Assembly (NCBI GenBank): GCA_024663395.1
Contig: JANFAH010000041.1
Location: 434,001-498,000, forward strand
Source: Pisolithus tinctorius
Lineage: Eukaryota; Basidiomycota; Agaricomycetes; Boletales; Pisolithaceae
DNA length: 64,000 bases
Direction of reading: 5' to 3'
Position numbers and translations under genes: made by a program. Below, piece after piece: positions 11,833 through 23,705 of this stretch (positions within the stretch are counted from its first letter, which is position 1; each line of letters opens with the position of its first letter). Below the pieces are notes generated by a model. That model was not told the DNA's origin, did not search any database, and worked only from the letters and a program-made list of their open reading frames with translations.

Positions 11833-12291
11833 GTGAATGAGAATGCTGATGGAGAGCTTGAAATACAGTTCTCAATGTCTCCCATTGCTGATGGAGATCT
11901 TGAGATCACCCCTGATCACCCAGCAGATGATGAAGGCCTAGGAGGCCAATATGTGCCACTATCATTGGTAAGTGGACTTAGCCTGGATGGACCTGCACCT
12001 GCCCATGATGCTGGTGAGGTGGATGTGGACCTCAATGCAGAGTATGTTGACATGCAGATGGATGGACTGGGATCATTCCAATATGTTTCTTCTGATCCTA
12101 GTGACAAAGTCTCCCCATCTTCCATCACTATGTCTCCATTGCCAGTGGTGGATTCTGGTCTGAGGATTGTTAATTACAGTGCTGAACTCTCCAGACATCA
12201 GGCCACTCACAGAGATGATGATTCAATCCCAGGAGCCATGGGTTGCCCAAGTCTTCTGAGCTCCCCTGCAGCTTTGGATATGAGGAGATAA
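11833..12291 (+). pseudogene. Acidic low-complexity ORF, probably a gene fragment
   Basis: A 152-codon forward frame rich in Asp, Pro, Ser and Gly, with two similar stretches near its start (each giving MSPIADG- or LEI-like residues). No domain is recognisable. It lies just upstream of the cassette at 12683 and could be a disordered region of a decayed neighbour. The gap 12292-12682 holds a Cys-rich reverse frame (12586-12170) without a recognisable motif. I rate coding potential as possible only. Confidence 0.3.
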
Positions 12292-12682
12292 TCAAGAATG
12301 TCTTGCCAAGTAGCTTCTCATGCCTTTCCAGATTGCTTGACATTGTGTGAAAGCACATTATACCCTGGACATGTCTCCATGCAATTTGGGTGTGCATTGC
12401 ATGTCCTGGCATGCCTAAGGCATGATCCCCCTTCCTTCTTCCAAATAGCCTGGCTGCCAGTTTTACATACTGCACCATTACAGGTATGGATGCAGAGTTC
12501 ATAGCCCACCATTGCAACATGCTGTTTTTGAGCCTTTGGCATGATTGTCTCCATGTCTCAGTGTAGGTATATGGTACACTACACATTCTAATTGCCTCAT
12601 GAGGTATGCATGATGTTTACATAAGCAATTGATGGCCATGTAGAGTAAGGATCATTGATAGATTGGTTGATCTACACTCATC

Positions 12683-13568
12683 ATGGCCACCCAATGCTTT
12701 CCATCCTCTTTGGGCTCTGTTAGCAATTCCAGGATCAAATCTGTGCTGGAGAATGATTGTAGCATGTGATTGGCTGCAGGGAAAGATTCTAGCTGGACAT
12801 TGCAAGTTAGCAGTGACATGGGAGGCATGGTTGCAGAGCTCCCAGCCCATTACTATGAGCACCTACAAGCATTTTTCTGGAGAGAAATGGCAATAAGGCT
12901 GGTACTCCAGTTCCAGGAGGAGCTTGAGGTTCAAGACCCACTCGAGGCTAATCTAACCTTGATCCTCATTTATATGGACAGGGTTTTCACTCGGATGGTC
13001 AGGAAAGCCAAATCTACCAAGGGGGATGCTTGTGTGCCTGACTGGTGCAGCCCTACATTCAACAATTATCTTCTGATTGAATATCATGTGGAGTGTCATG
13101 AACCAGAGATGGTCAGGGAGTATAGGCAGAAGAACAACCACAATATCAACATGCAGAACATTGAAGACATTAGTAAGTCTTTCCACTTGATTCTCACCCC
13201 ATTCTGGCCATGGACTACCATATCACATAGACTGGCATGAGCATGAAGACACCCTCAGTGAGATTTGGTACCAAAGTTCCACTCAGTTCAAGATGGAGAA
13301 GGACAAGACTCTGGAGGTTGCACAGAGGCTGCTGGATGTGATGGTTGAATTTTATGATCCTGTCATGGAGGATCCCAATTGTGAGTATCACAGACATGCT
13401 TTTCTTACAACACTGATTTTTAACTTCAACACAGTTGAATACATGTATAAAGAGCACTTGAGGGAGGCAGGGGAAGTGAAACTGCTCAAGAGGCACATGC
13501 CAGGGCCCAGAGTATTTAAGCAGGTGAATAAGAAGGGGCCTGTGCTGCCTGATGATGAGGAAGTTTAG
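12683..13568 (+). pseudogene. Cassette gene A, copy 1 (unassigned family)
   Basis: The frame begins MATQ at 12683 and is broken by a TGA at about 12767, where the paralogue (23705-22821, reverse) has Arg. It then reads on to a stop near 13566 with an intron around 13172-13240. Signature stretches are LPAHYYEHLQAFFWRE, LVLQFQEE, NLTLILIYMDRVF, SPTFNNYLLIEYHV and CHEPEMVREYR. The copy at 22821-23705 shares all of these in order. Gene B follows after about 270 bp in the same direction. The protein has no signal peptide or membrane segment and I cannot assign a function. It resembles gene B in layout (LPxHYY, then WR, then an EY-x4-H[DE]P-x2-V motif), so A and B look like ancient tandem paralogues. 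Confidence 0.6.
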
Positions 13569-13841
13569 GGTCCCTACTTTGTAGATAGCTTTTAATGCCC
13601 TGCAGCATTTTCATTGCAATGTACTGTATTTCCACAGGCCACCCCACTATATATATGTATTTTTCCTTGACACAGGAATGTGATATGGACATAGTCATGT
13701 GATACATTCAAAGTTAGGTTATTGTAGACAGGAATGACCCTGACCCTATGCCATAAGTCCTATTTCGAATATATATGGCATGGTGTGCCAATCCTCATTG
13801 ATCAATTCGATCAATTCAATTAAACCTCCATCACAGCATGT

Positions 13842-15030
13842 CTGACTACTACTGGTGACAATCACTCCCCACAAGTACCCAGATGAAATACATTATACAG
13901 ATCTACTATTGATCTGAGGAGCCAGTGGATGGTATGATCCAGATAACATGCACAAATCTCAACAATGAGACAACAGAACATTGCACCTTCATTCCTGCCT
14001 TCTATTACAAGGCCCTCATACATACACTCTGGAGGTATTACCTCCTCATTGATCTCCACATCTGTTTCAAGAAGAACCCCCCACAAAAAGTACACAGAGT
14101 TCTGCCCACATCTCTTGAGAAACATTGTCCTCCTGGACAATGTACTTGAGGCTTTCATTTGCCTGAGCACATTGATTGAAATGCAAGATATTGAAGGTTT
14201 CTGATTAGCCAATTTCAAAGAATATCTTTGCACAGAATATCTCATTGGGTGGCATGATCCCAACTCAGTTAACTACTTCAGGGCACATTGCCCCATCAAT
14301 ATTGAGAGAATTATGAATGAGTTTGGTGAGCCTTTTTACAGGTTTCCATTCCAATCCAATTCACTGACATGTATATCAGAATGGAGCTGGGATGCCTACA
14401 AGGAGCATGTCCCTGCAAGGTTTTATGGGGAACCATATGATTAGGACATGGAAAATATCCCAGATGCTGACTTTATGATTCTGTGGGGTGAAGCAATTGA
14501 ATGGTATTCACAGAGGCCAGACCCAGCATGGAGTAAGTCAGATCTCCTACTTACCCCTGACAATTGGTTGATTATTTACATGGGCAGTATCTAAATGGGT
14601 CTCATGGGTTGAGATGTATGGGGGGGATGCCAGCAGGGAATCCCCAGGTGATGAAGATGAAGGGAATATGGGGACTGGAGCTGGGGATGATGAGGCAGGA
14701 GGAACCGGAGCTGGGAGCCAGGGTGGCAATGTTCCCATGGGAGGTGTGGAGAACTCTGATCCACCTCTTTCAAACTAGGCAAGTATCATAATGTCAGTTA
14801 AGTGTCTGTAGCTTATATATACATTAATGTTACAGCAGAGGCAGACAGGCAGTGATGGAGATTCAAGTGCCCCCACTGCCTCAAGTTCTGCAAATCCTGC
14901 AGAGAATCCAGTGGGGTTCCATCCCAGCCTGGCAAGTCTTTACTCCCACAATAAGTCGCTGTATCAATTGTATGATGTTTTCTTTGTTGAATGCATTACA
15001 TTTTGTTCCAGGTTGAGATATGATTGAGGA
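13842..15030 (+). pseudogene. Cassette gene B, copy 1 (unassigned family), decayed
   Basis: Starts MSDYYW at about 13842, like copy 3 (MLDYYWQKSLPTP). Blocks TFIPAFYYKALIHTLWRYYLL and FLxxxLLRNIVxLDN-type residues are still readable, but the frame shifts several times and many stops are present. A donor (GTAAGT after a DPAWS-like end, about 14534) sits exactly where copies 2 and 3 have theirs, so the intron position is conserved. After the intron comes an acidic/Gly-rich then Pro-rich tail (about 14600-14760 and 14830-14930) ending with residues like NPAENPVGF, which corresponds to GEGDQPIGF in copy 3. A C-terminal stretch to about 15030 is uncertain. Confidence 0.55.
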
Positions 15031-15568
15031 GAGCAGTGAGAAACCTAACCTAAAATAGGGGTCCCACTGCTTCCACCCTGCAGAGGCACACCCAGTAAAG
15101 CCTATGAGAATTTGACTTGTTTTAGGGGGTGCTTTGAAGCATGACATTATCTTAAGATTGTGAGCATACATTGTAAGATATGCAACTGTTGTATACAGGC
15201 CTACCATATGGCATGGTCTATGGGTGGCTAACAAGATGTAATGTGCACACCATGCCCAGGCCAATTCACACAAAACCTAGAAATCTAGTGTTACAAGGTA
15301 CTCACAGAATGTTGGCACAGGCTGCAACTCCATCAAGCTCAGCTGTTGCCAAATTCTGTTTGACCTTTTTAATTTTCTCCTGACTATCTAGACTGTAAGA
15401 ATTGTGAACATGGTGTACAGTGACATATGGAAATTGATGTTATGACCATGGGACCAAGCCACTGTTGTATATTCTTGGATCAGATTTTCCATTACTGTGG
15501 ATGTAGCATTATGAAGTTTCCCCCTGGCATGATCTTGTTGGAACATGTTAACAATTGTTTTGCACATT
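15031..15568. other. No gene seen between two converging cassette copies
   Basis: CpG-poor spacer between the forward copy 1 and the reverse copy 2. Short frames are random. It is the meeting point of two convergent cassettes. Confidence 0.5.
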
Positions 15569-16723
15569 CTAACAACTGGATGGATGTAATACATGTAATA
15601 CATATTCCATATTGTCACTGGGACTCCATTGCCTCCACATCAGCCATGGGGTTTGGAATCCTCTTTGGTGGCCATTCATCTCCTTCCCCATTGCTGTCCC
15701 CCCTTCCCTGCTTCTGTACTTAATGTATTGAGCCACTGAAACACATAGGTGAGACATAAAACAACTTGCCTGGGCTGTGGAAGGGAAGGAATGTTGCTCC
15801 TCCTCCCCCTCCTCCATGCTGTCATCCTCCCACTTCACCCACCTAGATACTAGGAATATAAGATCACAATGAATGAATTTGTCATGGGCATGTCACTCAC
15901 TCCACTGTGGATCAGTTCTGCCCATACCATTCCTCTACTGCATCCCACAGTTTTTTGTAGTCCTTATAGGGCACTTTTTCAATATCCCAGTTGTAATCTG
16001 CCCTGTCCATCAGTTTAGGGATATGATCAGAATATTCCTTCCAGTCTGAATGAAGCTGTCAGACTGTATGATAATGATGAAACCATCAGATAACTCACCA
16101 AATCCTTCCATTGAAATGTGCTCTAGATTGGTTGGGCAATGAGCTTGGAAGTAGTTGACAGACTGGGGATCATGCCAGCCAATCAGGTACTCTGTCACCA
16201 AGTATTCATCAGAGTTTTTGGAATGATAATCAGGCAGCTTTGCCAGGGGGACATCCAGGCAGGGGCAGATGAGCAATTCTATTACATTGTCCAGATGGAC
16301 AATGTTGCTGATCAGAGTTGGTAGAAATGCTGTGTATTTGTTAGCACTGTTCTTCTTGAATTGTTCAAACAGCTTGATGAGGAGGTAGTACCTCCACAGG
16401 AAGAGAGTGACATGAGTACCATAGAATACAGGGTTAAATGCCCAATGCAATGCAGTGATTTCATCATCATTGAGGTTGCTTTGTTGGATTTCCATAATTG
16501 CCTTGTTGCCAGGCACTGGATGTAACATGTACCAGACCTGGGTGATGTAGTCCATTTGAATATCCATAGCTTTGGAGGGTTGCCAGTAGTAGTCAGATAT
16601 TTTTTCATAGGTCAATGTCAAATGAGAATGATGGAGTGGACTGATAAGGAAGGACCACACTAATATCACACAGCATATCCTAAAGTGGATGGTTGGCAAC
16701 TGAGCCCTTCCTGACTTTGGCAT
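15569..16723 (-). pseudogene. Cassette gene B, copy 2 (unassigned family)
   Basis: The best preserved B copy for its N-terminal half: 16723-16010 is open for 237 codons. It contains SDYYWQPSKAMDIQMDYI, FLWRYYLLIKLFEQFKKN, FLPTLISNIVHLDNVIELL, EYLVTEYLIGWHDPQSVNYF and AHCPTNLE. A TGA-rich break near 16040 is followed by a conserved donor (GTGAGTGAC after a DPQWS end, about 15897) and an acidic tail at 15838-15569 (EEGEEEQ). No gene A lies upstream on this strand, so copy 2 is a half cassette, perhaps interrupted by the 153-bp array that begins immediately upstream at about 16730. Confidence 0.6.
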
Positions 16724-16729
16724 CTTTAT

Positions 16730-17815
16730 ATTTTGCTAGACTCATGTTCACCATTGTTCAGCACATTCTAATCACCATTGATCATGTTAGCCAGACTAAC
16801 CAATGTGTTTGAGAGCTGTTGAACATGGTGTGTGGTGGTATATGTGAACACCTCTGTTATGATCTCCTGGCCTCCCCCTGTTTATATTTCCCTAGAGCAT
16901 GTTCACTATTGTTTGCCACATCCTACCTGCCTGTGCAGATGTTATAATGATTATACAAAGCAATAGAAATCTAGTGGACACAGGATGTGCTGGGATATAA
17001 TGAGTTCTGGTGTACCTACTTCACTTCCCCCTGTTGATATTTTTTAGACTGTGTTCATCATCATTCTATACATGGAGGCCACATTCAAAAATGTTGGAAG
17101 GATGTTGGAAAGTGGCCAAAAGCTGGTGACCACACATTCCAGTGGCATATGATAAGTCTGAGCATGATCACTTGACTTCCCCCTGTCTATATCCTGCTAG
17201 AGTATGTTCACCATTGTTTGTCAGGTCTTAAGCACCTTTACCAATGTAGGTAAGACTATTCATGGTGATAGAACTGTGATGAACACTGGCTCTGACAGTA
17301 TATAATAGTTTGAGCATGACCACCTGACTTCCTCCAGTCTATTTTTTGCTAGACCATCTTTGCCACTGTTCCTCATGTCTTCAACATCTTTACCAATGGT
17401 GGGAAGACTATCCATGGTGGTAGAAACCTGATGAACACTGGCTCAGATGGCATATGATAAGTTTAAGCATGACCATGTGACTACTCCCTGTCTGTATTTT
17501 GCTAGACCATGTTTGCCATTGTTTGTCATGTCCTAAACACCTTTACCAGTGTTGGTTAGACTATTCAAGGTGGTAACAACCTGACAAATGCTTGCTGTGA
17601 TGGTATATGATAAGTTTGAGCATGACCACCTGACCTCCCCCTGTCTGTAATTTGCTAGATCATGTTTCCCATTGCTCATCATGTCTTAACCACCTTTACC
17701 AGTGTTGGCAACACTATCCATGGTGGTAGTAACCTGCCAAATACTGGCTCTGGCACTATATGTTAAGTTTCAGTATGACCACCTGGCTTCCCCCCTGTTT
17801 ATATCTTGCTACTTG
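16730..17815 (+). repeat. Tandem array A of a 153-bp repeat, about 7 units
   Basis: Unit landmarks AGCATGAC recur at 17161, 17313, 17466, 17619 and 17772, a spacing of 152, 153, 153 and 153 bp. Each unit holds a stretch like CCCCCTGTCTATATTTTGC, then CTAGACCATGTT, CACCATTGTT, GTCATGTC, CTTTACCAATGT, and ends with a purine-rich CTGGCTCTGACAGTATATG. More diverged units extend left to about 16730. Reading frames across it have a 51-residue period only because 153 is a multiple of three. I see no gene. The same repeat forms array B at 24060-25180 in the same orientation. Confidence 0.88.
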
Positions 17816-18006
17816 CCCACTCTTCAAACATCTGTTGACATTCCATCATAATATCCAGTCAAACTATCACTACAAATCAATTCATCTAAGCATTCTTTTT
17901 CATCCCCAAGCCAGATTGATTTGCAAGTATCAAGTACCCCTTCTTGACATTGATGTCAATGACCATGTCCTTCATGCTTTCCATCTTCTGAAGATGCAAT
18001 CCCAAG

Positions 18007-19182
18007 TACAGTGGCTCAAAAAAGTGTCCCAATGTTGGGTGATTTGGAAGACTTGTGTATCTTAGTTCAAGCAATTTTTCTTGAATTTGAGAGCAATCAG
18101 CAAGGTGCATGCACAGAAGGTCTCTGATGTTTTCTCCTGGCAGAGGAGAATAGTCACTAGTATGACCTCTGGAAGAGCTGAAAATGCTGTCCAGACTACC
18201 CATAGAATGTGTGTGGCCCTTTCCTCTCCTGTCACTTCCCAAACTGTTTGCAGTGTGCTCAATTCTGCATCCCTGAAGGCTGTAGTCAAGCAGGAGATGC
18301 CACTCTTGTCTTGCAAGCATACACAACAGTGACTTTCCTTTGCTCTTAAGCACCAAAACTGGACTGTGGATGACTGCACTGGCATCATCTGGTCAGTTGA
18401 GCCTGAGATCAATAGTATTGGGCCAGATGGAAGGAAATTTGTGTGGAAAATGGTAGGGAAGTGTTTGCAGGATAATTCTCCTGCTTGACTACAGCCTTCA
18501 GGGATGCAGAATTGAGCACACTGCAAACAGTTTGGGAAGTGACAGGAGAGGAAAGGGCCACACACATTATATGGGTAGCCTGGATAGCATTTTCAGCTCT
18601 TCCAGAGGTCATACTAGTGACTATTCTCCTCTGCCAGGAGAAGAAGGTTGGTAAGGATGTCCTAGTTTGAGGTTTCCCTTAATCTAGCTGGAATTCTTTG
18701 ATGACCCTGGCCACAGTAGAGCTCACCTGACCAGTTGTAGAGGAGATTTGACAAGCAGAAAGGCCAGATTCAGAAAGAAGATGGATATTTTCTCTAGCAG
18801 AGGCAAAAATGCATTTCATGGTGAAGTAGGGTTAGCTGAGTGGGACCCAAGCCATTTTTATGGCTCAGGATTATGTACATTACATAATCAGTCAGGGTTG
18901 AAGCACAAAATCCCTCAGAAGTTGTCAAATCTTTATGTTATTTACTAAATAATGACTGACAACATCATGCTCAAAAAAGTGTCCCAATGACATGTCATTT
19001 TAAAATGGTTATATCTTGGTGCCATATCAACCAAATTACATAATCAAGCCCTTGTTGTCAAGGCAACAGTTAGTACTATTTTTGGTCCTGCAGGAGTCTG
19101 AACTAATTCCTATTGGCTCTCTCATAAATTTCAACTCTTTCCAAAATCACCCAACATTGGGACACTTTTTTGAGCCACTGTA
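18007..19182 (+). mobile_element. Degenerate Tc1/mariner element with TIRs and TA target duplication
   Basis: Terminal inverted repeats begin CAGTGGCTCAAAAAAGTG at 18009 and end with the complement at 19180. They are about 40 bp long and nearly identical, and each is flanked by TA (18007-18008, 19181-19182), the Tc1/mariner target. Inside, 18081-18470 encodes recognisable transposase residues: TSQTVCSVLNSASLKAVVKQ, then FALKHQNWTVDD, IIWSVEPEIN, GPDGRKFVWK. The first catalytic Asp region (IWSDE in active relatives) reads IWSVE, so the residue is lost. The rest of the DDE domain is missing. Positions 18477-18642 are an inverted copy of 18132-18295, and 19285-19380 beyond the right end is an inverted copy of 18050-18140. 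The locus is therefore rearranged or nested. Confidence 0.85.
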
Positions 19183-19467
19183 TGCTGCATCTGCCATGAG
19201 CATCCACTGTAATGGGCATAGGTGTACAATCCTAGGAATAAGACATTGGAGTGCAATATACATGCATTTCCTTGGTGGCTTTGAGATGTGAAAAAACATC
19301 AGAGACCTTCTGTGCATGCACCTTGCTGATCACTCTCAAATCCAAGAAAAATTGCTTGAACTAAAATACACAAGTCAATGAGCATGGAACAAGAATGATG
19401 ACACTGGACAATTTAATACCTGTTTGTTGATACCCTCCACTCTGTCCTTGCAATCTTTGGCCAATGA

Positions 19468-21347
19468 TCAGACAACACCAGGAATCATTTTCAGGAACAT
19501 AGCTACCTCCTCACTATCAAGTGTGATTTGAGTTTGGGTATTGGTCAGGGCAAGTGGTTGGGTAATGTTAGATGGACCAAGTGTCAGAGAAACCTCCTGC
19601 ATTCCTTGAGGCAGTGTTCTGGCAATGGTGCACTTCCTTGGACTGACTGTCATGGTGATCATATCAAAATCATGGGCAAGCACAGTTTGAGGTGTGCCCA
19701 TGGATTTCTGGCTTTGCAGGAACTGTCTGGTAATGAATTCTTTCTTTGTCTCCACCCCCTTTCCTTTCTGCTTCCCTCCAGGACCCCTCCCAGATTGCTG
19801 GTTCAAAGGTGGACCATCTGCTACATGTGGAATGTCACCATGGGTAGTCATTTCATCATCCCCTTCAGCCACTGGAAATGGTGTGGGATCTAGGCCCTCA
19901 TTTACAATGCTAGCACCTTGGGAAAATGATTCCAAGGGGAAGTCAACTTGTGATTCAATCATTTCTAAATCCAGTGACAGAGACCAATGGGCTAATGTGA
20001 TGAAAGCAGTATATTCAAATGCATTTCCACAGGAGAGTACAAAGAAATTGATACAATTACTTACAGTGGGGAAGTCAACCAATTATCTTTAGCAAATTCT
20101 CATTAAACCCTATTGGCTGGTCACCTTCCCCATTGGGACTTGCAGCAGGAGGGTTTGGAGATGGTCTATTTGGTTGGCCACCCTCTTCTTTGTCACTGCC
20201 CTCTGACAACTGCTGCTTCTGTGTCACAGCCAGCTGACATGGGATTGTGGGGTTCAGTGATGCCTGTTGAGATGAAACACACTTGCCTGGTTTGGAGGAG
20301 TGGGGACATTGGAGTCCCATTCCCCACCTCCTTCATTTTGGCCCACATTGTTGCTGCCCTCACTGTCCTCATTCTCATTACATCCTTTCCCCCAATTGTC
20401 CCCTTCCCCTCCATGATTCTTACTCCCACTGATCTCAGGATTGAAATCATCCCCATGCTCCATGTCCTGGTCCACATCACCCATGTTCTCCAGATCTATG
20501 TCCCCACCCAATCCCCCAGCATCTGTACCTTCTTCTTCATCATTAACACCAAGTCCCTCATCCCATCTAGCCCACTGAGATACTATTAATGTAATCAATG
20601 TAATGTCAGAATAAATGTTATTGGATTGGAAACATCACTCACTCCAATGTGGGTCCAGTTCTTGTGAATACCATTTGACCACTTCATCCCACATCTTTGG
20701 AAAGTCTTCTTTTGGCACTGAATCTACCTCCCAATTGTATTTCTCCCCAACAAAACATGCTGGGATCTGCTTGGTATAACTATCCCAGTCCATTTTTGAT
20801 GACTGCATCAGACACTTGGATGATAAAGGAAACCTGTATGATAACTCACTGAAGGAATCTACCAATCTCTCAAGATTGGTTGGGCAATGTGCCCTGAAAT
20901 TGTTTACCAACTCAGGATCATGCTGGCCAATGAGGTATTCTGTCACCAGGAATTCCTCAAAGCTGGGACAGTGATGTGTTGGAATATCATTTTCTTTCAA
21001 ACCAATGCTTGGGCAGATGAGGGCTTTGATGACATTGTCCAGATGCACAATGTTTCTGAGGAGAGTGGGGCAGAAATTCATATATGGTTTGCTTTGAGCC
21101 TTTTTGAAATGCAGATGTACAGTAATTGCATGAGGAGGTAATACCTCCAGAGAAACAATCATATGTGCTCAAAATAATGGCCAGGGAGCATTACACAGTC
21201 TTCAGTAATCTTGAGGTGGAGATTTGTAGATGTGACCTTCACCATGTTCTCCTCAGGATCTGCATATTCCAACTTGCATAAGATCTGCCTGATGTAATTG
21301 ATATGCAGTGGTGTTGGAAGTGATTTTTGCCAGTAGTAGTCCAACAT
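19468..21347 (-). pseudogene. Cassette gene B, copy 3 (unassigned family), with acidic and Pro-rich tail
   Basis: The reverse frame starts MLDYYWQKSLPTP at 21347 and, with a frame change near 21170, continues through 21162-20635. This carries FCPTLLRNIVHLDNVI, CPSIG, SFEEFLVTEYLIGQHDPE, VNNFRAHCPTNLERLVDSF and ELSYRFPLSSK. It ends at a DPHWSE donor (about 20636), the same intron position as in copies 1 and 2. Tail exons follow: an Asp/Glu/Gly-rich stretch (20598-20254), a Ser/Pro stretch ending GEGDQPIGFNE (20320-20075), and 20082-19468 with LVPxxG-poor, polar sequence. The protein would be about 500 residues, soluble, with an ordered N-terminal half and a disordered acidic tail. Function unknown. 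Confidence 0.6.
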
Positions 21348-22619
21348 TTTGTTGAGATCAATCTTGAATCAGGCTGAATGATAAAGATGAAGATGAAGTT
21401 TGGAGCAACACAGCATATCTCCTGAATCAGTCCCACATTAATGAGGCCTTTGATCAGTAGCATGTGTATCATACATTTCTGTCAACTGAAGACTAATTGA
21501 TGACACATGGTGGATTAACCTCATCTTCTCCTCTCATGCACAGCCCATTTCAATGGCAAGAGGGTCATCCATTGGACCACATAGTGATAGTATGTTAAAT
21601 ATCACTTAAAAAGTTCCTGGAGTCATTGCAAGTGCCAGTGGTATGTGAAACACCATAAATCTCACCTCCTTGTCAATTGCACACAGACCCCAAGACTGGC
21701 AGACTTCAAATAGCATACAATACATGTCACTGTTCCTTCAGGTGGTGCCAGCATCTGATCTAGTGTATTCATTATAGTGTGATGGGACTCAACATGATTT
21801 TTCATCAGTCAAGTAGCTTCACTGAATGGGAAGGGAAACACTTGTAAAACTCCAGAGTGACAACTAGTCTAATGAAGAGAAATCCCAGCACTTCTGGCAG
21901 CAGCATTTACATGTGCAGAACAGCCTATAAAGGCCATTAGTATTTGATGCCTATGATCCCACTTCTGTGTCTGATGGACAATTGATGGAGATGTGTATCA
22001 AGTACATTAATATATACAAATGATATTTTTAATGCCCTAGACTTCCATCAAAGAATGGTCTGATCCAGAGGGTGATGGTGTGGGGGACTTACACTTATGC
22101 CTATCTTTCAGCCTCTGAGAGGCTCTGCACTCATTCACAGTCCCTCCTGCTCATCCCTTGCTGTCATATCACCTAAGCTGAGACCAAGGGAGGTAGATCC
22201 AACCCTGGACTGGCTTCCCCCTGTGCACACTCCAATACTGGTCAGTTTCCCATGCTACCAGTGTAAGGAGAGAGATCTCCTTACTATGGGATTGGGTATT
22301 AATTTCTATTTTATTTGTTTTATGGTTTCTTTACTTACTGTTGTGGGTACTATACTTGAGTACCATAGTTCGCTTTTTATGTGCTTAGTCAGCACTTACA
22401 GTTTGTTTGCACTGTAAGTTTTTACCAATAGATGAGTTACCCCCAAAAGACAAGAACAAGAGAAAGACTGCCCCAGACAGCTGTAGACAGTTCCCTATCC
22501 CTTCATTCCCTTGCTCAGGCTATAGGAGCCCCTTTGGTCCTACTCTCTCCCTCTCAGATTCTGGTACCCCATCCTCAATCCACACTTTTATATTTCCTCA
22601 CACCAGCCTCATTCCCATG
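21348..22619. other. Unassigned insertion between cassette genes A and B, copy 3
   Basis: In copy 1 genes A and B are about 270 bp apart; here they are separated by about 1.4 kb. The extra DNA is CpG-poor, holds short Pro/Ser-rich forward frames (22097-22417, 22407-22652) and ends in the 40-bp repeat. I see no recognisable protein. Confidence 0.5.
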
Positions 22620-22770
22620 CTCCTGGCCTTAAGTCCAGTCCTCCAGACTTAGCCCCTGACCTCTGGCCTTAACTCCAGTCCAACCAGACTTTGCCCCTGT
22701 CTCCTGGCCTTGACTTTGGTCACCTGGACTTAGCCCCTGTCACCCAGTCTTGAAGCCTGGTCACCCAAGG
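22620..22770 (+). repeat. 40-bp tandem repeat, about 3.5 units
   Basis: Units of the form CTCCTGGCCTTAAGTCCAGT followed by CCTCCAGACTTAGCCCCTGA start at about 22620, 22661, 22701 and, partially, 22741. Identity between units is about 75-80 percent by eye. Pyrimidine-rich and non-coding as far as I can tell. Confidence 0.7.
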
Positions 22771-22820
22771 GTAAACCCATACTTAACACTTGCCCTTATC
22801 ATGTCCCTTGCCCTTGCCAC

Positions 22821-23705
22821 TCACCCCACCACCACAATGACCTCCTCCATTGCTATCATCTCCCTCTCCCTGCACCTTTCCCTTGCCTTTATTTGCAACA
22901 CTGCCTTGCAGATGTTCTTTGTATGTGTATCTGACTGTTTGAAGTTAGAATTCAGTAGATGGGGAAAGACAGTATCACCATGCTTACAGTCAGGGTCCTC
23001 ATCCTCCACTGGATCATAGAATCCCAGCATCACATTGATCAGTCTCCACACCACATCCAGAGTCTTCATGTCCTCATCCATTTCAAACTGAGTCAGGCTC
23101 CCATACCACATCTCACCCATGGAGCACTCATGGAGAGCCCAGTCTGTGATATAAGTATGTGAATAGCAGAAAAAGGATACAAGGAAATTGAAACACTTAC
23201 CAACCTTTGCAATGCTGGTATGGTTGATGTTGTGGTCATTGTTGCATCTATAATTCCTTACCTGGGTTGGTTCATGGCACTGCACAAAATATTCTATCAA
23301 CAAGTAGTTGTTGAATGTTGGACTGTGCCAATCAAGTGTGCAATCTCCACATTTGACTTTCTTCACCTCCACAACTACTTGAGCAAAAACCCTGTTCATA
23401 TATGTGAGTATCATGGTCAGGTTCTCCACCAGCAGCTCTTCCACCTCCTCCCCCTTGAACTGAAGTACCAGCTGGATCACCTTTTCTCTCCAAGTGAAAG
23501 CCTGAATAGGCTTGTAGTAGTAATGGGGGAGATCCATGATGACTTTATTGGTGGCATTGGTGACCTGGCATGGCCAGATGGACCCTTTGGAGCCTCCTGG
23601 AGCCAACCTAACATGTTGAGCTTTTTTCAACAAGGTTTCAGGATTGTGGATGAATCTGAGGGAGGACAGGTAGTACTGGGTAGCCATGGTAGTAGTCAAG
23701 ATCAA
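22821..23705 (-). pseudogene. Cassette gene A, copy 3, longest open copy (294 codons)
   Basis: An open frame from MILTTTMATQYY at 23705. The internal MATQ aligns with the copy 1 start, so that is the likelier initiator. It contains LPHYYYKPIQAFTWRE, LVLQFKGEE, NLTMILTYMNRVFAQVV, CTLDWHSPTFNNYLLIEY, CHEPTQVRNYR and, after a possible intron near 23180-23150, YITDWALHECSMGEMWYGS and a C-terminal Asp/Glu segment. No stop interrupts it, although its CpG content is as low as its surroundings. The shared EY-x4-[HC]HEP-type motif links it to protein B. Gene B copy 3 follows downstream on the same strand. Function unknown; could be part of a mobile element. Confidence 0.6.

Noticed and set aside
16730..17815. 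CRISPR-like regular repeats
   Set aside because: The whole 153-bp unit repeats with no unique spacers, and the host is a eukaryote.
19468..23705. Assignment of cassette proteins A and B to KDZ or Plavaka transposases
   Set aside because: I could not see the CxC, DDE or C-terminal motifs that define those families.
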